A stretch of DNA of 25,588 bases, from the IMG/VR virus record IMGVR_UViG_3300021093_003595, positions 1 to 25,588 of that record. One strand, given 5' to 3'. The translations under genes were made by a program, and so were the position numbers. Below are positions 1-7,116 of the stretch, one piece after another (within the stretch, counting starts at the first letter, position 1; the number at the start of each line of letters is the position of its first letter). Below the pieces are notes generated by a model. It searched no databases. It was not told where the DNA came from and saw nothing but the letters and a program-made list of their open reading frames with translations. This DNA is from a virus.

Positions 1-2
1 CT

Positions 3-248
3 GAAGAATTATTTGATACAAAGAAAAATGAATATAAAACTATAGAACTAACATGGCTAGTGGTTGATAATGTAACAGCAGCCTGTGCAGCAGAATCCAA
101 AAAAAGACTAGGAAAGAGTTTTGGTTATGCTGTAGAGGGATGTAGTTTTTGGGACGGTCCTAAGTGTACTATCATTACTGCACGTAAAACCACAGTGCAT
201 ACAATTGGTCATGAACTGAGACATTGTTATCAATTTCATTGGCATTAA
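3..248 (+). CDS. Partial HExxH zinc-metalloprotease-like protein (5' end outside window)
   Basis: The frame is open from the left edge to a TAA at 246-248, giving 81 visible residues, so the gene starts outside the window. A GTG at 60 could be an internal start, but the frame is open and protein-like upstream of it. Near the C-terminus lies GHELRHC, a match to the HExxH zinc-binding signature of metallopeptidases, followed by a His-rich tail ending in HWH. Several Cys residues precede it. The fold and substrate are unknown, and HExxH alone does not prove protease activity. It is one of only two plus-strand genes and converges on the minus-strand LysM gene, with a terminator between them. Confidence 0.6.
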   Translation, partial: EELFDTKKNEYKTIELTWLVVDNVTAACAAESKKRLGKSFGYAVEGCSFWDGPKCTIITARKTTVHTIGHELRHCYQFHWH

Positions 249-276
249 AAAAACCGCCCTAGGGCGGTTTTCTTTT
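247..276. terminator. Bidirectional intrinsic terminator between convergent genes
   Basis: A run of A, then CCGCCC-TA-GGGCGG, then a run of T forms a GC-rich perfect palindrome flanked by A and T tracts, so it can end transcription on both strands. It starts at the stop of the plus-strand HExxH gene and ends at the stop of the minus-strand LysM gene. Confidence 0.85.
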
Positions 277-1540
277 ACCATCTATAACTGATCAGTGATT
301 TAATTCGAGCCAGTTCATTAGATTCTGGCATAGGCACATCACCTATGTTACCGGCTCCTGGCACTGCTTCTGGTAAAGCAGCTGGAGCAGGTTTAGCTGC
401 ACCTCCAGCTTTTTGTTGCTGTGATCGAATAAGTCTGTCATTCATGTATTTCGTATATTCAGCTGTATCCTTTACAGGATCGGGTGCTGCTGTTGGGCTT
501 GCTGCTGCCAACTGTGCTGCTGTTGGACCACCTTGGCCGCCACGTCCGCTGCCCGCTGTACTAGGAGCTACACCTTGTGGTAATGATAGTTTACCACCTG
601 CCATAATTTTATTTGGATCAGTAATCTGTGGATTTGCCTTCATGATAGCATCGACAGTGGTATTATTTGCTTTGGCAATTTTTGTTAGATTGTCACCAGG
701 TTTAATAGTGTATCCTCCACCAGATGCAGCAGGTTTTGCGGCCCCGCCTGCTGGCGCTGCTGGTGTTGCTGGCGCAGCTGCCATTGCAGTCATTGCTTGA
801 CCAAGGTCAGCATCAGCTTGATCCTGTGATGCTGCAAATTCTTTTTCTCTAGCTGCTTGTGCGTTAGCAGTCATTGCTTGACCCATATCAGCATCTGCTT
901 GATCAGCTGCTGCTGCAAATTGTTTTTCTTTTGCAGCCTGGCGACCCTGTTGAGCTAATTTTTGTGTAGCAGGTTCTACAAAGTTTGGATCAGTTTTAAC
1001 GACGTTGCCCTGTTCATCTTGTGTAAATCCAGGCATAACATTGCCTTCATCGTCAACACCTCCCACTGGAGTGCCTGCAGGTGCCGCTGGAGCAGGAGCA
1101 GCAGTTGCTCCGGCAGGTTTTTCACCAGGTTGTGGTTTTGGAATTCTTGCTCTAATAATAGGATCACTTAAATCTACTCCGCTTGCCCACTTTAATTGAC
1201 TTGGCGTAAGTGAGGCTTTAAATGCAGCAATATTTTCAGGTTTGGCCATGTCTGCCTCTGCTTGTTGTTGAGCAGCTAGATTAGCAGCATTTTGTTTATT
1301 GAAGTCGCCTATTTTCTGGAATAAATTTCTCTTCGCAGGTTGTGCTGGTGCATCTGCTTCAGTTATATCATAACCAAATTCTCTCACCAGCGTAGAAAAT
1401 ATTGAATCTGGTCTAGCGGTATTTTTAGGTACTACTTGCTGAGTATGTTGTCCCACAGGTTGACTTGGCTGCGAATCCTCCATGAGATTCTGTCTTGATT
1501 CTATTTGTTTAATTTTATCTAAGATATTTCTCATATCCAT
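275..1540 (-). CDS. LysM-domain, Ala/Pro-rich phage protein, probably virion-associated
   Basis: This 421-residue protein has a LysM peptidoglycan-binding domain at about residues 277-322 (YTIKPGDNL start, N-rich middle, GGKLSLPQ end). It is preceded by Ala/Pro/Gly-rich linkers and two 27-residue tandem repeats (about residues 200-255). No catalytic domain is visible, so it probably anchors something to the cell wall or to the lysis machinery. The N-terminus begins MDMRNIL and contains L19-M20-E21, a possible T4 gp21-type (L/I)xE cleavage site. The start is supported by GGAG seven bases upstream of the ATG. It is the last gene of a long minus-strand run and ends at the bidirectional terminator. 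Function beyond the LysM domain is unknown. Confidence 0.75.
   Translation of the reverse strand: MDMRNILDKIKQIESRQNLMEDSQPSQPVGQHTQQVVPKNTARPDSIFSTLVREFGYDITEADAPAQPAKRNLFQKIGDFNKQNAANLAAQQQAEADMAKPENIAAFKASLTPSQLKWASGVDLSDPIIRARIPKPQPGEKPAGATAAPAPAAPAGTPVGGVDDEGNVMPGFTQDEQGNVVKTDPNFVEPATQKLAQQGRQAAKEKQFAAAADQADADMGQAMTANAQAAREKEFAASQDQADADLGQAMTAMAAAPATPAAPAGGAAKPAASGGGYTIKPGDNLTKIAKANNTTVDAIMKANPQITDPNKIMAGGKLSLPQGVAPSTAGSGRGGQGGPTAAQLAAASPTAAPDPVKDTAEYTKYMNDRLIRSQQQKAGGAAKPAPAALPEAVPGAGNIGDVPMPESNELARIKSLISYRW
786..947 (-). repeat. Two tandem 81-bp coding repeats in the LysM gene
   Basis: The segment starting with GCAGTCATTGCTTGACC at 786 recurs at 867, a period of 81 bp (27 codons). The protein repeat centres on DQADAD followed by GQAMTA. 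A weaker third copy (AAQQQAEADM) lies near residues 89-98. The copies differ at several bases, so this is not a recent duplication. Confidence 0.75.
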
Positions 1541-1552
1541 AATACATCTCCG

Positions 1553-1990
1553 TTATTTTAATGTAGACCTAAGCATCCAAGAGTGTTTACTGTGCGCATC
1601 GATTCTCTGTGCTAAGAAATCACTTAATCCATGTTGTCCTTCTGCTTCCGCTAGAGTATATGAAGACCTTAGTGTGGTAAGAACAATTTCATTGTCTTGT
1701 AGTAAAATTTCTAACATGTCTCTAGCTGGAGGCACACGTTCTTCATCCTCAACAGCACTTAATTGACTAAATCTTGACCAGCTTCCTGGCGTGTATGTTC
1801 TCAGTGTACGTATTTCCTCTGCAAACTTGTCTATACTGTGGTATACTTCTTCATATATTTTTCCAAAAAATTCATGTAATTGGGGAAACAAAGGTCCTTC
1901 AACGTTCCAATGAAAATACTGTGTCTTTAAATAAAAACTATATGAACTGGCAAACGCCTGTTTAAGGATTTGTTTCAGTTCATCCATCAT
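1553..1990 (-). CDS. dps: Dps-like ferritin (DNA-protection / iron-storage protein)
   Basis: This 145-residue protein matches the Dps family in length and motif. It has YFHWNVEG at 25-32, then H39, D54 and E58. The spacing H27-H39-D54-E58 (12, 15, 4) is that of the inter-subunit ferroxidase site of Dps (H31, H43, D58, E62 in Listeria Dps, from memory), so the iron site looks intact. Dps proteins form 12-subunit shells that oxidise and store iron and protect DNA from peroxide; many bind DNA. It starts inside an ATGA overlap with the upstream gene, so translation is probably coupled, and it is followed by the LysM gene. No capsid-targeting-like leader is visible. Its place among virion genes raises the question of late or virion-linked use. 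Confidence 0.88.
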   Translation of the reverse strand: MMDELKQILKQAFASSYSFYLKTQYFHWNVEGPLFPQLHEFFGKIYEEVYHSIDKFAEEIRTLRTYTPGSWSRFSQLSAVEDEERVPPARDMLEILLQDNEIVLTTLRSSYTLAEAEGQHGLSDFLAQRIDAHSKHSWMLRSTLK

Positions 1991-2814
1991 TTGCCTTCTT
2001 TATTTTTGTATGCCTTGCTGTGTTTATCTCTCAATCGGCCAAGTTCTTGTTGACTTGCACCTTTACGGGCAGCATCAGCGGCTAATCTCATATATTTTTC
2101 ACCATGCTTTTTAACTCCGGTATGATACTGTAAACCACTTTCGTCAACATTTATATTTTCTTTAGGCACACAGTTAGGCACCATCCGGCCGCCTTTCTTT
2201 TTCATACCAATTTGTTTATGTGTGGGCCAACATTTTTCATTCAAATTATCTTCTTGTACATTATTATCTAGAAAAACATACATTTTGTCTCCCTTTACAT
2301 ATGCCTTAGCTGGGATAACTTTATCACTGGGACCTATTCTTGGCCTGATACCGTCACCAAATGTACCCATTACATTGTAAGTTGTGCCGCCAAATTCTAC
2401 AGTGGCACCGGAAGGCTTTATATTAGTTGGCGCAGGTTCTGGTGCAGGAGGATTTGGTTGACCTGTTAACCTATTCACCTTGGGATCAGGATATGAGCCG
2501 TCTGGATTAGGTGTAACACGTTCAGTTATAGGGTTGGCCGATTGGCGTTTGGTTTCCAATAATTTATTATAAACTGATTTGAAATTTTTTCCAATCATGC
2601 TAGATTTAACATTTTCATCTACATCTCGAGCTGAACTAGCGACAGTGTGTTTTGTTGCCGGTGTCTGCATTGCACTGGATTGTGCTTGTGACGTACGATC
2701 TAGAGGACCTTGGCCCTCTACAATCTGCATGAATTTTTTCATGTCGTTAGAACCTTCTACAGGCCTCGACTGACTGGCACTGTCATAGGCTTGAAGAATT
2801 TTTTTCATGTCCAT
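1987..2814 (-). CDS. Conserved marine-phage protein, likely packaged or structural
   Basis: This 275-residue hydrophilic protein has an N-terminus with two related segments, DMKKILQ and DMKKFMQ. The second is followed by I31-V32-E33 then Gly, a good T4 gp21-type cleavage site. The middle is Pro-rich. Near residue 200 a Cys-containing basic motif (KQIGMKKKGGRMVPNCVPK) is present; I recall this motif from other marine phage proteins of unknown role. The C-terminus is charged and helical. The ATG is two bases after the preceding stop, and the 3' end overlaps the dps start. No enzymatic motif was found. Confidence 0.65.
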   Translation of the reverse strand: MDMKKILQAYDSASQSRPVEGSNDMKKFMQIVEGQGPLDRTSQAQSSAMQTPATKHTVASSARDVDENVKSSMIGKNFKSVYNKLLETKRQSANPITERVTPNPDGSYPDPKVNRLTGQPNPPAPEPAPTNIKPSGATVEFGGTTYNVMGTFGDGIRPRIGPSDKVIPAKAYVKGDKMYVFLDNNVQEDNLNEKCWPTHKQIGMKKKGGRMVPNCVPKENINVDESGLQYHTGVKKHGEKYMRLAADAARKGASQQELGRLRDKHSKAYKNKEGK

Positions 2815-2816
2815 AA

Positions 2817-3050
2817 TTACTTAGACTTTTTCTTAGCTATGGCAATAGCTGCCTGTTGTTTTAGATTTTTAGCGCGAACTTCGCCTAATGCTGCACTTTG
2901 ATTCTTTAATTGCGATGGGTGTACTCTCAATCCAGGTACAGTGGTTTTATGGGTTGCCGGGATACCAGATTTTTGTGGAGCTCCACTTATCGCTGTCTCT
3001 TTTACTTTCTTATCTCCTTGGTGAAACGGAGGCTTTTTCTTGCCACCCAT
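2817..3050 (-). CDS. Small basic protein with a possibly broken 5' end
   Basis: From the ATG at 3050 this is a 77-residue Lys-rich protein of unknown function with no membrane segment or enzymatic motif. The same frame stays open upstream to 3134 and reads as convincing protein (AKPYDKVTRGDVIAGRLGKD) running directly into the annotated MGGKKK start, yet it has no ATG, GTG or TTG. An ATG at 3115, just after the stop of the upstream gene, is one base out of frame. A single inserted G (ATGGCC in place of ATGCC) would give a start codon and about 23 more residues. Either the gene lost a base, the assembly dropped one, or translation truly begins at 3050. Confidence 0.6.
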   Translation of the reverse strand: MGGKKKPPFHQGDKKVKETAISGAPQKSGIPATHKTTVPGLRVHPSQLKNQSAALGEVRAKNLKQQAAIAIAKKKSK

Positions 3051-3121
3051 TTCATCTTTACCTAAACGTCCGGCAATGACATCGCCACGTGTAACTTTAT
3101 CGTACGGCTTGGCATTGTTAG

Positions 3122-3793
3122 CTAATTGCCGTCACCTTTTTTACTGGCTTCACTGACCTTCTTGCCATCTTTTACCCGGGTTACTGAACCTTTGCCAAAA
3201 CGTTTTTCATAATCCTTGCCTTGTTTTTCCTGTGCTTTGTCTCTAGCCTTGTCTGCGGCTTTTTCTGCTGCACTCTTTGACTTGGCCTGACTTGGAGGTT
3301 CGGTATGAGGTTCGTCTGAAAAACGATCAGGATTTTCTTTATGACGTGTGATACCTTTTTTACTACGATCAATTGTACCACCAGTTGAAGACTTTTCTTC
3401 ATCTTCTTTGGTCATACTTCTCATTTCTTCTAATTCTTTATCTGACTTGTGTGCCTTGTGTTTTACAGCGTCTACCCTCTTCAATGCTTTTACCTTTTCT
3501 TTTGCTTCTAACAACCTCTGTTGAAGTATTTCACGTAGACCACTTTCGTAGACTCCGGCATTTTCCAATGCCTCTCCATACTCACTAACTTTCATTTCGT
3601 AAGCCATAAAGTGGTATACAGACGAAACATAGTCTGCTGCTTTTGTGATCTTTGCTTGAACCCAACCCTCTAGTTGTTGCCCTTCATGGATCATTTTAAA
3701 TAGTTTAGCACTGTATTGTGCTAGTTTGTAAAGGTCGGCCCGAGCCATTGCTGCTTCGTGGTCGTCTTCTGGCATGTCATGCATATGGTGCAT
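3122..3793 (-). CDS. Conserved helical, charged phage protein (virion-associated?)
   Basis: This 223-residue protein has a helical N-terminal domain (about 10-90) containing ADLYKLAQYSAKLFKMI and GWVQAKITKAADYVSSVYH; I recall this signature from marine T4-like phage proteins of unknown role. The C-terminal half is a low-complexity Lys/Glu/Ser tail. It has a late promoter at 3815-3822 and a GGAG Shine-Dalgarno seven bases before the ATG, which suggests late expression with the virion genes. No catalytic motif is seen. A second ATG at codon 4 is a possible alternative start. Confidence 0.7.
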   Translation of the reverse strand: MHHMHDMPEDDHEAAMARADLYKLAQYSAKLFKMIHEGQQLEGWVQAKITKAADYVSSVYHFMAYEMKVSEYGEALENAGVYESGLREILQQRLLEAKEKVKALKRVDAVKHKAHKSDKELEEMRSMTKEDEEKSSTGGTIDRSKKGITRHKENPDRFSDEPHTEPPSQAKSKSAAEKAADKARDKAQEKQGKDYEKRFGKGSVTRVKDGKKVSEASKKGDGN

Positions 3794-3814
3794 TTTGTAA
3801 CTCCGTTATCATAG

Positions 3815-3822
3815 TATTTATT
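3815..3822 (-). promoter_or_regulatory. T4-like late promoter (AATAAATA)
   Basis: The minus strand reads AATAAATA, one base from the T4 late -10 consensus TATAAATA. It lies 21 bases upstream of the ATG at 3793, leaving a short leader that contains the GGAG ribosome site. The motif overlaps the 3' end of the upstream gene. Confidence 0.65.
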
Positions 3823-4222
3823 TTCTTTTGATAGCCCCGCCACCAAAAATATTACCCTTCATATCCAGTGCATTTTTTGCAGTCCCATATTTACTCTTAG
3901 GTTGTGTGACCTTGGGCTGCGGAGGCGCTTTGGTACCAGATTTTCCTGGACTTCCTATATAGGATTTTTTTCCTCTAGCAGGACCGGGGCTTATGTGAGG
4001 ATTTTCTATAGATCCTATCATGCCCGCTGATGTGGCACCTGGTGTTGCAGTTTCAGCAACGTTGCTATCATGGCCTTTTGATTTACGTTGTTCCATAGGC
4101 TTTACAGTTGCCAATTTTTCTTTAGCCTTGGTAAAGTCTTTGGTAGGATCTTTGGCCTTTTTGTTATGTTTTACAGCCTTGACGCCCTTTTTAAATTCAA
4201 CTAGAATTTCTCTAATTTTCAT
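3818..4222 (-). CDS. Small basic protein with capsid-targeting-like N-terminus
   Basis: This 134-residue, strongly basic (Lys-rich) protein is mostly Gly/Pro/Ser low complexity with no recognisable domain. It begins MKIREILVE then Phe. This resembles the T4 capsid-targeting sequence of internal proteins (MKTYQEFIAE in IPI and IPIII), with L7-V8-E9 in the place of the gp21 cleavage site. The basic composition suits a DNA-associated internal head protein, but that is inference. The ATG follows the endolysin stop by two bases. Confidence 0.65.
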   Translation of the reverse strand: MKIREILVEFKKGVKAVKHNKKAKDPTKDFTKAKEKLATVKPMEQRKSKGHDSNVAETATPGATSAGMIGSIENPHISPGPARGKKSYIGSPGKSGTKAPPQPKVTQPKSKYGTAKNALDMKGNIFGGGAIKRK

Positions 4223-4224
4223 CG

Positions 4225-4857
4225 CTACTCTGCTTCCATAACGTCAATGTTTAGATTCCAGTGCTTAATACGGTCTTCAAGACCAATAAATCCACCGTTG
4301 ATCTTTTTAGTCAGCGTATGCATGTCGCCTGCGTCACACCATTGATTTAATTGGTTTTTATGCCAGAACCAACATGCACTTAAAGTGGCCCATTGAGGTT
4401 CTCGCAATAGATCTGGATCATTGGCTAATGTATCGTCTTGAAATAGATCACGGCTGCATTGTGTATAATTAGAACGTCCTGTAATTTGGATTATGCCGCG
4501 TCCTCTAAAACGCCAACCGTCTCCAGATGCTTCAGGACCATTGCCCATACGTCCGCCGTAAATTTTATTGGCGATTAGCTCTGGTTTACGTTCATATTGG
4601 CGGGCTAGATCGTCATTTGGGAAATATTTGCCGAATAATCCTCTAAGGCCTTTCGCGCCGTAATTTAAATTTTCCTGTAAAATTGTAAAGTCTAAACTTT
4701 CATGTTGACACTGTGCTACAAAACCTGCCACTCTAGCTGGGGTGATAATGCCAAACGCTGGAAAATGTTCACAAAAAGCATCATACCATAATTGCGGATT
4801 TTTATTCTTGTAAATGCATTTTGCCAGTTTATCTACAGTGAAATCAAATTCAAACAT
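4225..4857 (-). CDS. Endolysin, glycoside hydrolase family 19 (chitinase-like muramidase)
   Basis: This 210-residue protein is expected to degrade peptidoglycan at lysis. It shows GH19 features: VAQCQHESLDF with the likely general acid E53, then ENLNYGAKGL with the second acidic residue E62, and the substrate-cleft signature GRGIIQITGRSNY around 120-135. I chose the ATG at 4857 because AGGAG sits seven bases upstream. A TTG at 4875 would add six residues, but the Shine-Dalgarno would then lie inside the gene. No signal peptide or binding domain is seen, so release depends on a holin, found about 10 kb upstream in the lysis cassette (14107-14664). Confidence 0.9.
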   Translation of the reverse strand: MFEFDFTVDKLAKCIYKNKNPQLWYDAFCEHFPAFGIITPARVAGFVAQCQHESLDFTILQENLNYGAKGLRGLFGKYFPNDDLARQYERKPELIANKIYGGRMGNGPEASGDGWRFRGRGIIQITGRSNYTQCSRDLFQDDTLANDPDLLREPQWATLSACWFWHKNQLNQWCDAGDMHTLTKKINGGFIGLEDRIKHWNLNIDVMEAE

Positions 4858-4874
4858 ACATATGCTCCTATGCA

Positions 4875-4883
4875 ATATTTAGC
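4875..4883 (-). promoter_or_regulatory. Weak late-promoter-like motif before the endolysin
   Basis: The minus strand reads GCTAAATAT, sharing TAAATA with the late consensus but lacking the GA/TA start. It lies 17 bases upstream of the endolysin ATG. A start six bases downstream would just include the AGGAG ribosome site. It is a weaker match than the other late promoters in the window. Confidence 0.3.
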
Positions 4884-4940
4884 ACTTTACACAGCATTTT
4901 TAATTGTTAAATTACTGAGTGATTTGTAATTTAGAATAGG

Positions 4941-4959
4941 CAACGAAATATTTTCGTTG
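4941..4959. other. Hairpin in the endolysin upstream spacer
   Basis: CAACGAAA-TAT-TTTCGTTG forms a perfect 8-bp stem just after the stop of the minus-strand gene ending at 4962. A T-rich stretch follows it only on the plus strand, so as a minus-strand terminator it lacks a U tract. It may protect mRNA 3' ends or act weakly. The rest of the 4858-4961 spacer holds only the ribosome site and the weak promoter motif. Confidence 0.4.
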
Positions 4960-4961
4960 TT

Positions 4962-5819
4962 TTATTTGTTTCTTCCAGACTTCATATTAGCGCACCAGTG
5001 ATACATCTTGGCCCTTTCGCCTGATGCATTTTTTGCTTTAGCTCTAAGATCAGTGACAGATCCATTACAACTGGCACCACTACGTTTAACACGGCCCGGG
5101 CGACTCTTGCCTTTGACTTTGCCGTCAGCAAAGTTTTCACTTACAAAAGGTTCGCCAACTAATTTAATTTTCATCTTAGCTAATGCGTATTTTAAAGCGG
5201 CAAGAGCGCCATATTTTCCTTTTATTTCTTTATACCTGTCCTTGTATTCAGGATAGTCTTGAAAGAATTTTATCAATTCCATTACAGCAATATTTCCATC
5301 ATAGGCTGCTTCACCTACACCGCCGCCGTCGCCGCCGCCCTCGCCACTGCCACTGTCTCCACTATATCCTGGATAAAAGCCATAAAATCCATAAGGTCCT
5401 GGGCCATATACCGGCCGTTTACTTAGACGTTTCTTCTTTTTTTCTTCGTCTACTTTTCTCTGATCAGATTTTATGTTTTCCGCTGCTTTTTTTGCCTGTT
5501 TAGTAGCGGTCGCATACATCACTGCTTCGCCACTGTTTCCGTATCGTTTTTCAAAATCGCCTTTGTTTTTCTTCATGCTCTTGACGATCTCTTCTCTTTT
5601 TTTCATCTCGGGCTTAGTAAGCTCTCGCTCTGGTATCATTTCTTTATTACCGAGATCTTGGCCTAATTCTACAACTGGTAACTCTGACTCATCTACTGTT
5701 TCATTCTTCTTGCGTCCTTGGCAATGAGCACGTTGACTGAATCCTTTGGGATTAGAGCAATTGATACTGCTTTTATATTTCTTGCTCCATTTTTCTAAAA
5801 TAAATTCTTGTGCTCTCAT
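4962..5819 (-). CDS. Basic phage protein with capsid-targeting-like N-terminus
   Basis: This 285-residue protein begins MRAQEFILE then Lys; I7-L8-E9 fits a T4 gp21-type cleavage site, and the start resembles the T4 capsid-targeting peptide. After it come a Cys/His segment (SINCSNPKGFSQRAHC), a charged Lys/Glu linker, a Gly-rich stretch near 150-170, a helical segment and a basic C-terminus with KRSGASCNGSVTDLRAKAK and MYHWCANMK. I recall both Cys-containing signatures from marine phage proteins of unknown function. The ATG overlaps the preceding stop (ATGA). No enzymatic motif is seen. A packaged DNA-binding internal protein is my best guess. Confidence 0.65.
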   Translation of the reverse strand: MRAQEFILEKWSKKYKSSINCSNPKGFSQRAHCQGRKKNETVDESELPVVELGQDLGNKEMIPERELTKPEMKKREEIVKSMKKNKGDFEKRYGNSGEAVMYATATKQAKKAAENIKSDQRKVDEEKKKKRLSKRPVYGPGPYGFYGFYPGYSGDSGSGEGGGDGGGVGEAAYDGNIAVMELIKFFQDYPEYKDRYKEIKGKYGALAALKYALAKMKIKLVGEPFVSENFADGKVKGKSRPGRVKRSGASCNGSVTDLRAKAKNASGERAKMYHWCANMKSGRNK

Positions 5820-6193
5820 ATGCCGTACTTATTCCTTCTAGGACTAGCTATAGGACTGATTTTATTTACAGTTTCTAATTCTTCACTGTTTAGATCGCCA
5901 TGATTAAGATCTTTATATTTTGCACCAACTACTTTATAACCTTGTTTTAACATGTCTTGTTCTATTTTTGTATAGGGAAAAGCCAATTTCTTTTTTCCAA
6001 ACCAAGATTTAGGATCCATCTCTATAGGAGTTTTGCCATCCGCACAGGCCAGTGCCAGGCTAAGACGATATTCTGTGTAATCACCACTGGCACGTTCTCC
6101 GTCCTTGTAAGTGTTTACGCCGCGACTAGACTGTTGATGCGTTGGATTTAGTTTTCCTGCACGTACTTCTGATAGTATTTCTCGCAGTTTCAC
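5816..6193 (-). CDS. Conserved phage protein, GTG start, capsid-targeting-like N-terminus
   Basis: This 125-residue protein begins at a GTG that overlaps the upstream stop (GTGA). Its N-terminus MKLREILSE then Val matches the pattern of the neighbouring packaged-protein candidates, with L7-S8-E9 as the possible cleavage site. The rest contains GKLNPTHQQSSRG, a conserved-looking ADGKTPIEMDPKSWFGKK segment and YTKIEQDMLKQGYK. I recall relatives in marine phages without known function. The GTG is accepted because only it gives the leader pattern and the exact operon overlap. Confidence 0.65.
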   Translation of the reverse strand: MKLREILSEVRAGKLNPTHQQSSRGVNTYKDGERASGDYTEYRLSLALACADGKTPIEMDPKSWFGKKKLAFPYTKIEQDMLKQGYKVVGAKYKDLNHGDLNSEELETVNKISPIASPRRNKYGI

Positions 6194-6411
6194 TTCTTAC
6201 GTCCCCTAAAGTGGCTGTTGACACTGCCGGTCATATACGGTAAGGTAAACCATAATTTAAACCAATCCTTGTCACCTGGCTTTAATCCAAGGTCACGTTC
6301 TTTCTTGCGTATGGCAGCGGCAGTGTGTGTGATGTTTTCTATATTTACCGGTTTGAAACCTTGAAAGTTGTTTACACCTGCTAGACGTTTTATTTGTTCT
6401 AATTCGTCCAT
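6190..6411 (-). CDS. Small conserved phage protein
   Basis: This 73-residue protein begins MDELEQIKRLAGV and has a C-terminal signature GLKPGDKDWFKLWFTLPYMTG, which I recall from small proteins of marine myophages. It has no cleavage-type leader, no membrane segment and no catalytic motif. Its ATG overlaps the upstream stop by one base and its stop overlaps the next GTG, so it belongs to a tightly coupled translation unit. Function is unknown. Confidence 0.65.
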   Translation of the reverse strand: MDELEQIKRLAGVNNFQGFKPVNIENITHTAAAIRKKERDLGLKPGDKDWFKLWFTLPYMTGSVNSHFRGRKK

Positions 6412-7115
6412 TATTTGCCTTTCCTAGCAGTTTTGGCAGTAGCCATTTGTTGCATACGCTGTTTGGCCTTGTTCATAAGGTCCATAACTTCATCATCACT
6501 GAGTGCTGGGCTCATAGCGTCACGCCAGATAGTAAAAGGTAATTGCTCATCTGGAATTGCATCATATTCCGGATGAGACTTTCTAAAATTCTCTAAATCT
6601 GTAAGAACCTGTCGCATGGGAGTTGCTCTTGGTCCTTCTTCACTGCTGCTTGGATCTTTTGTTTCCTGTCTACTAATAACTTTTAAGCTATCAAAGTCAA
6701 AGGCAATTTCTCCTTTTTTATTTGGTTTGCCGTTATAGGCATTTAAATATTGAAATGCAGTCTTTTGATCTGCTCCAACAATTACCACGGCATTGCGGTA
6801 GCCTTGATTATTAAGATTAGTTAACACACGGGTGAGATCCGGCAATTCATCTGTGGCAGTTTGAAATACATTGCCTTTTTCTGGGAAGACCTTACGATAT
6901 ATGGCTAATTTTTCTTCTGGCTGTAACGGGTCATCCGGACCGTATGTTCTACTTACAACAAAATACGGATCCCCTTCTAATTCTTCAGCATGTGTAATCA
7001 CACTACTTGCCAACATCATGTGGCCTTTATGTCCCATGCCTCGACCCCAACCCACTACTGCGGTAGTGCTTTTACCTGTGCGTTCTATCGCCTCAAATAA
7101 TTGACGTAGTAGCAT
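6411..7115 (-). CDS. HxGH nucleotidyltransferase-like protein (cytidylyltransferase fold)
   Basis: This 234-residue protein has GWGRGMGHKGH at about residues 22-32. It is a GR..HxGH nucleotide-binding motif (H29, H32) typical of the nucleotidyltransferase alpha/beta phosphodiesterase superfamily, which moves a nucleotide onto a phosphorylated substrate. A VVIVGADQKTAF segment and a late ATPMRQVL segment (compare ISxTxxR) fit that fold. The substrate is unknown. The start MLLRQLFE then Ala contains L6-F7-E8, a possible gp21-type cleavage site. It is one base downstream of the ligase-like gene and third in a coupled trio of nucleotide-transfer-like genes. Confidence 0.7.
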   Translation of the reverse strand: MLLRQLFEAIERTGKSTTAVVGWGRGMGHKGHMMLASSVITHAEELEGDPYFVVSRTYGPDDPLQPEEKLAIYRKVFPEKGNVFQTATDELPDLTRVLTNLNNQGYRNAVVIVGADQKTAFQYLNAYNGKPNKKGEIAFDFDSLKVISRQETKDPSSSEEGPRATPMRQVLTDLENFRKSHPEYDAIPDEQLPFTIWRDAMSPALSDDEVMDLMNKAKQRMQQMATAKTARKGK

Positions 7116-7116
7116 A

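Noticed and set aside
345-800. Plus-strand 151-residue frame opposite the LysM gene
   Set aside because: It is antisense to an Ala/Pro-rich gene whose codon pattern keeps the opposite strand open; composition is low complexity and there is no ribosome site.
786-947. CRISPR-like tandem repeat
   Set aside because: There are only two coding copies of 81 bp with no spacers; it is a protein repeat.
4858-4875. Endolysin start at the TTG at 4875
   Set aside because: The AGGAG ribosome site would be inside the gene; the ATG at 4857 has ideal spacing.
5183-5503. Plus-strand 106-residue frame with an Arg/His run
   Set aside because: It is a shadow of the Gly-rich stretch of the minus-strand gene 4962-5819; the His/Arg run mirrors Gly/Asp codons.
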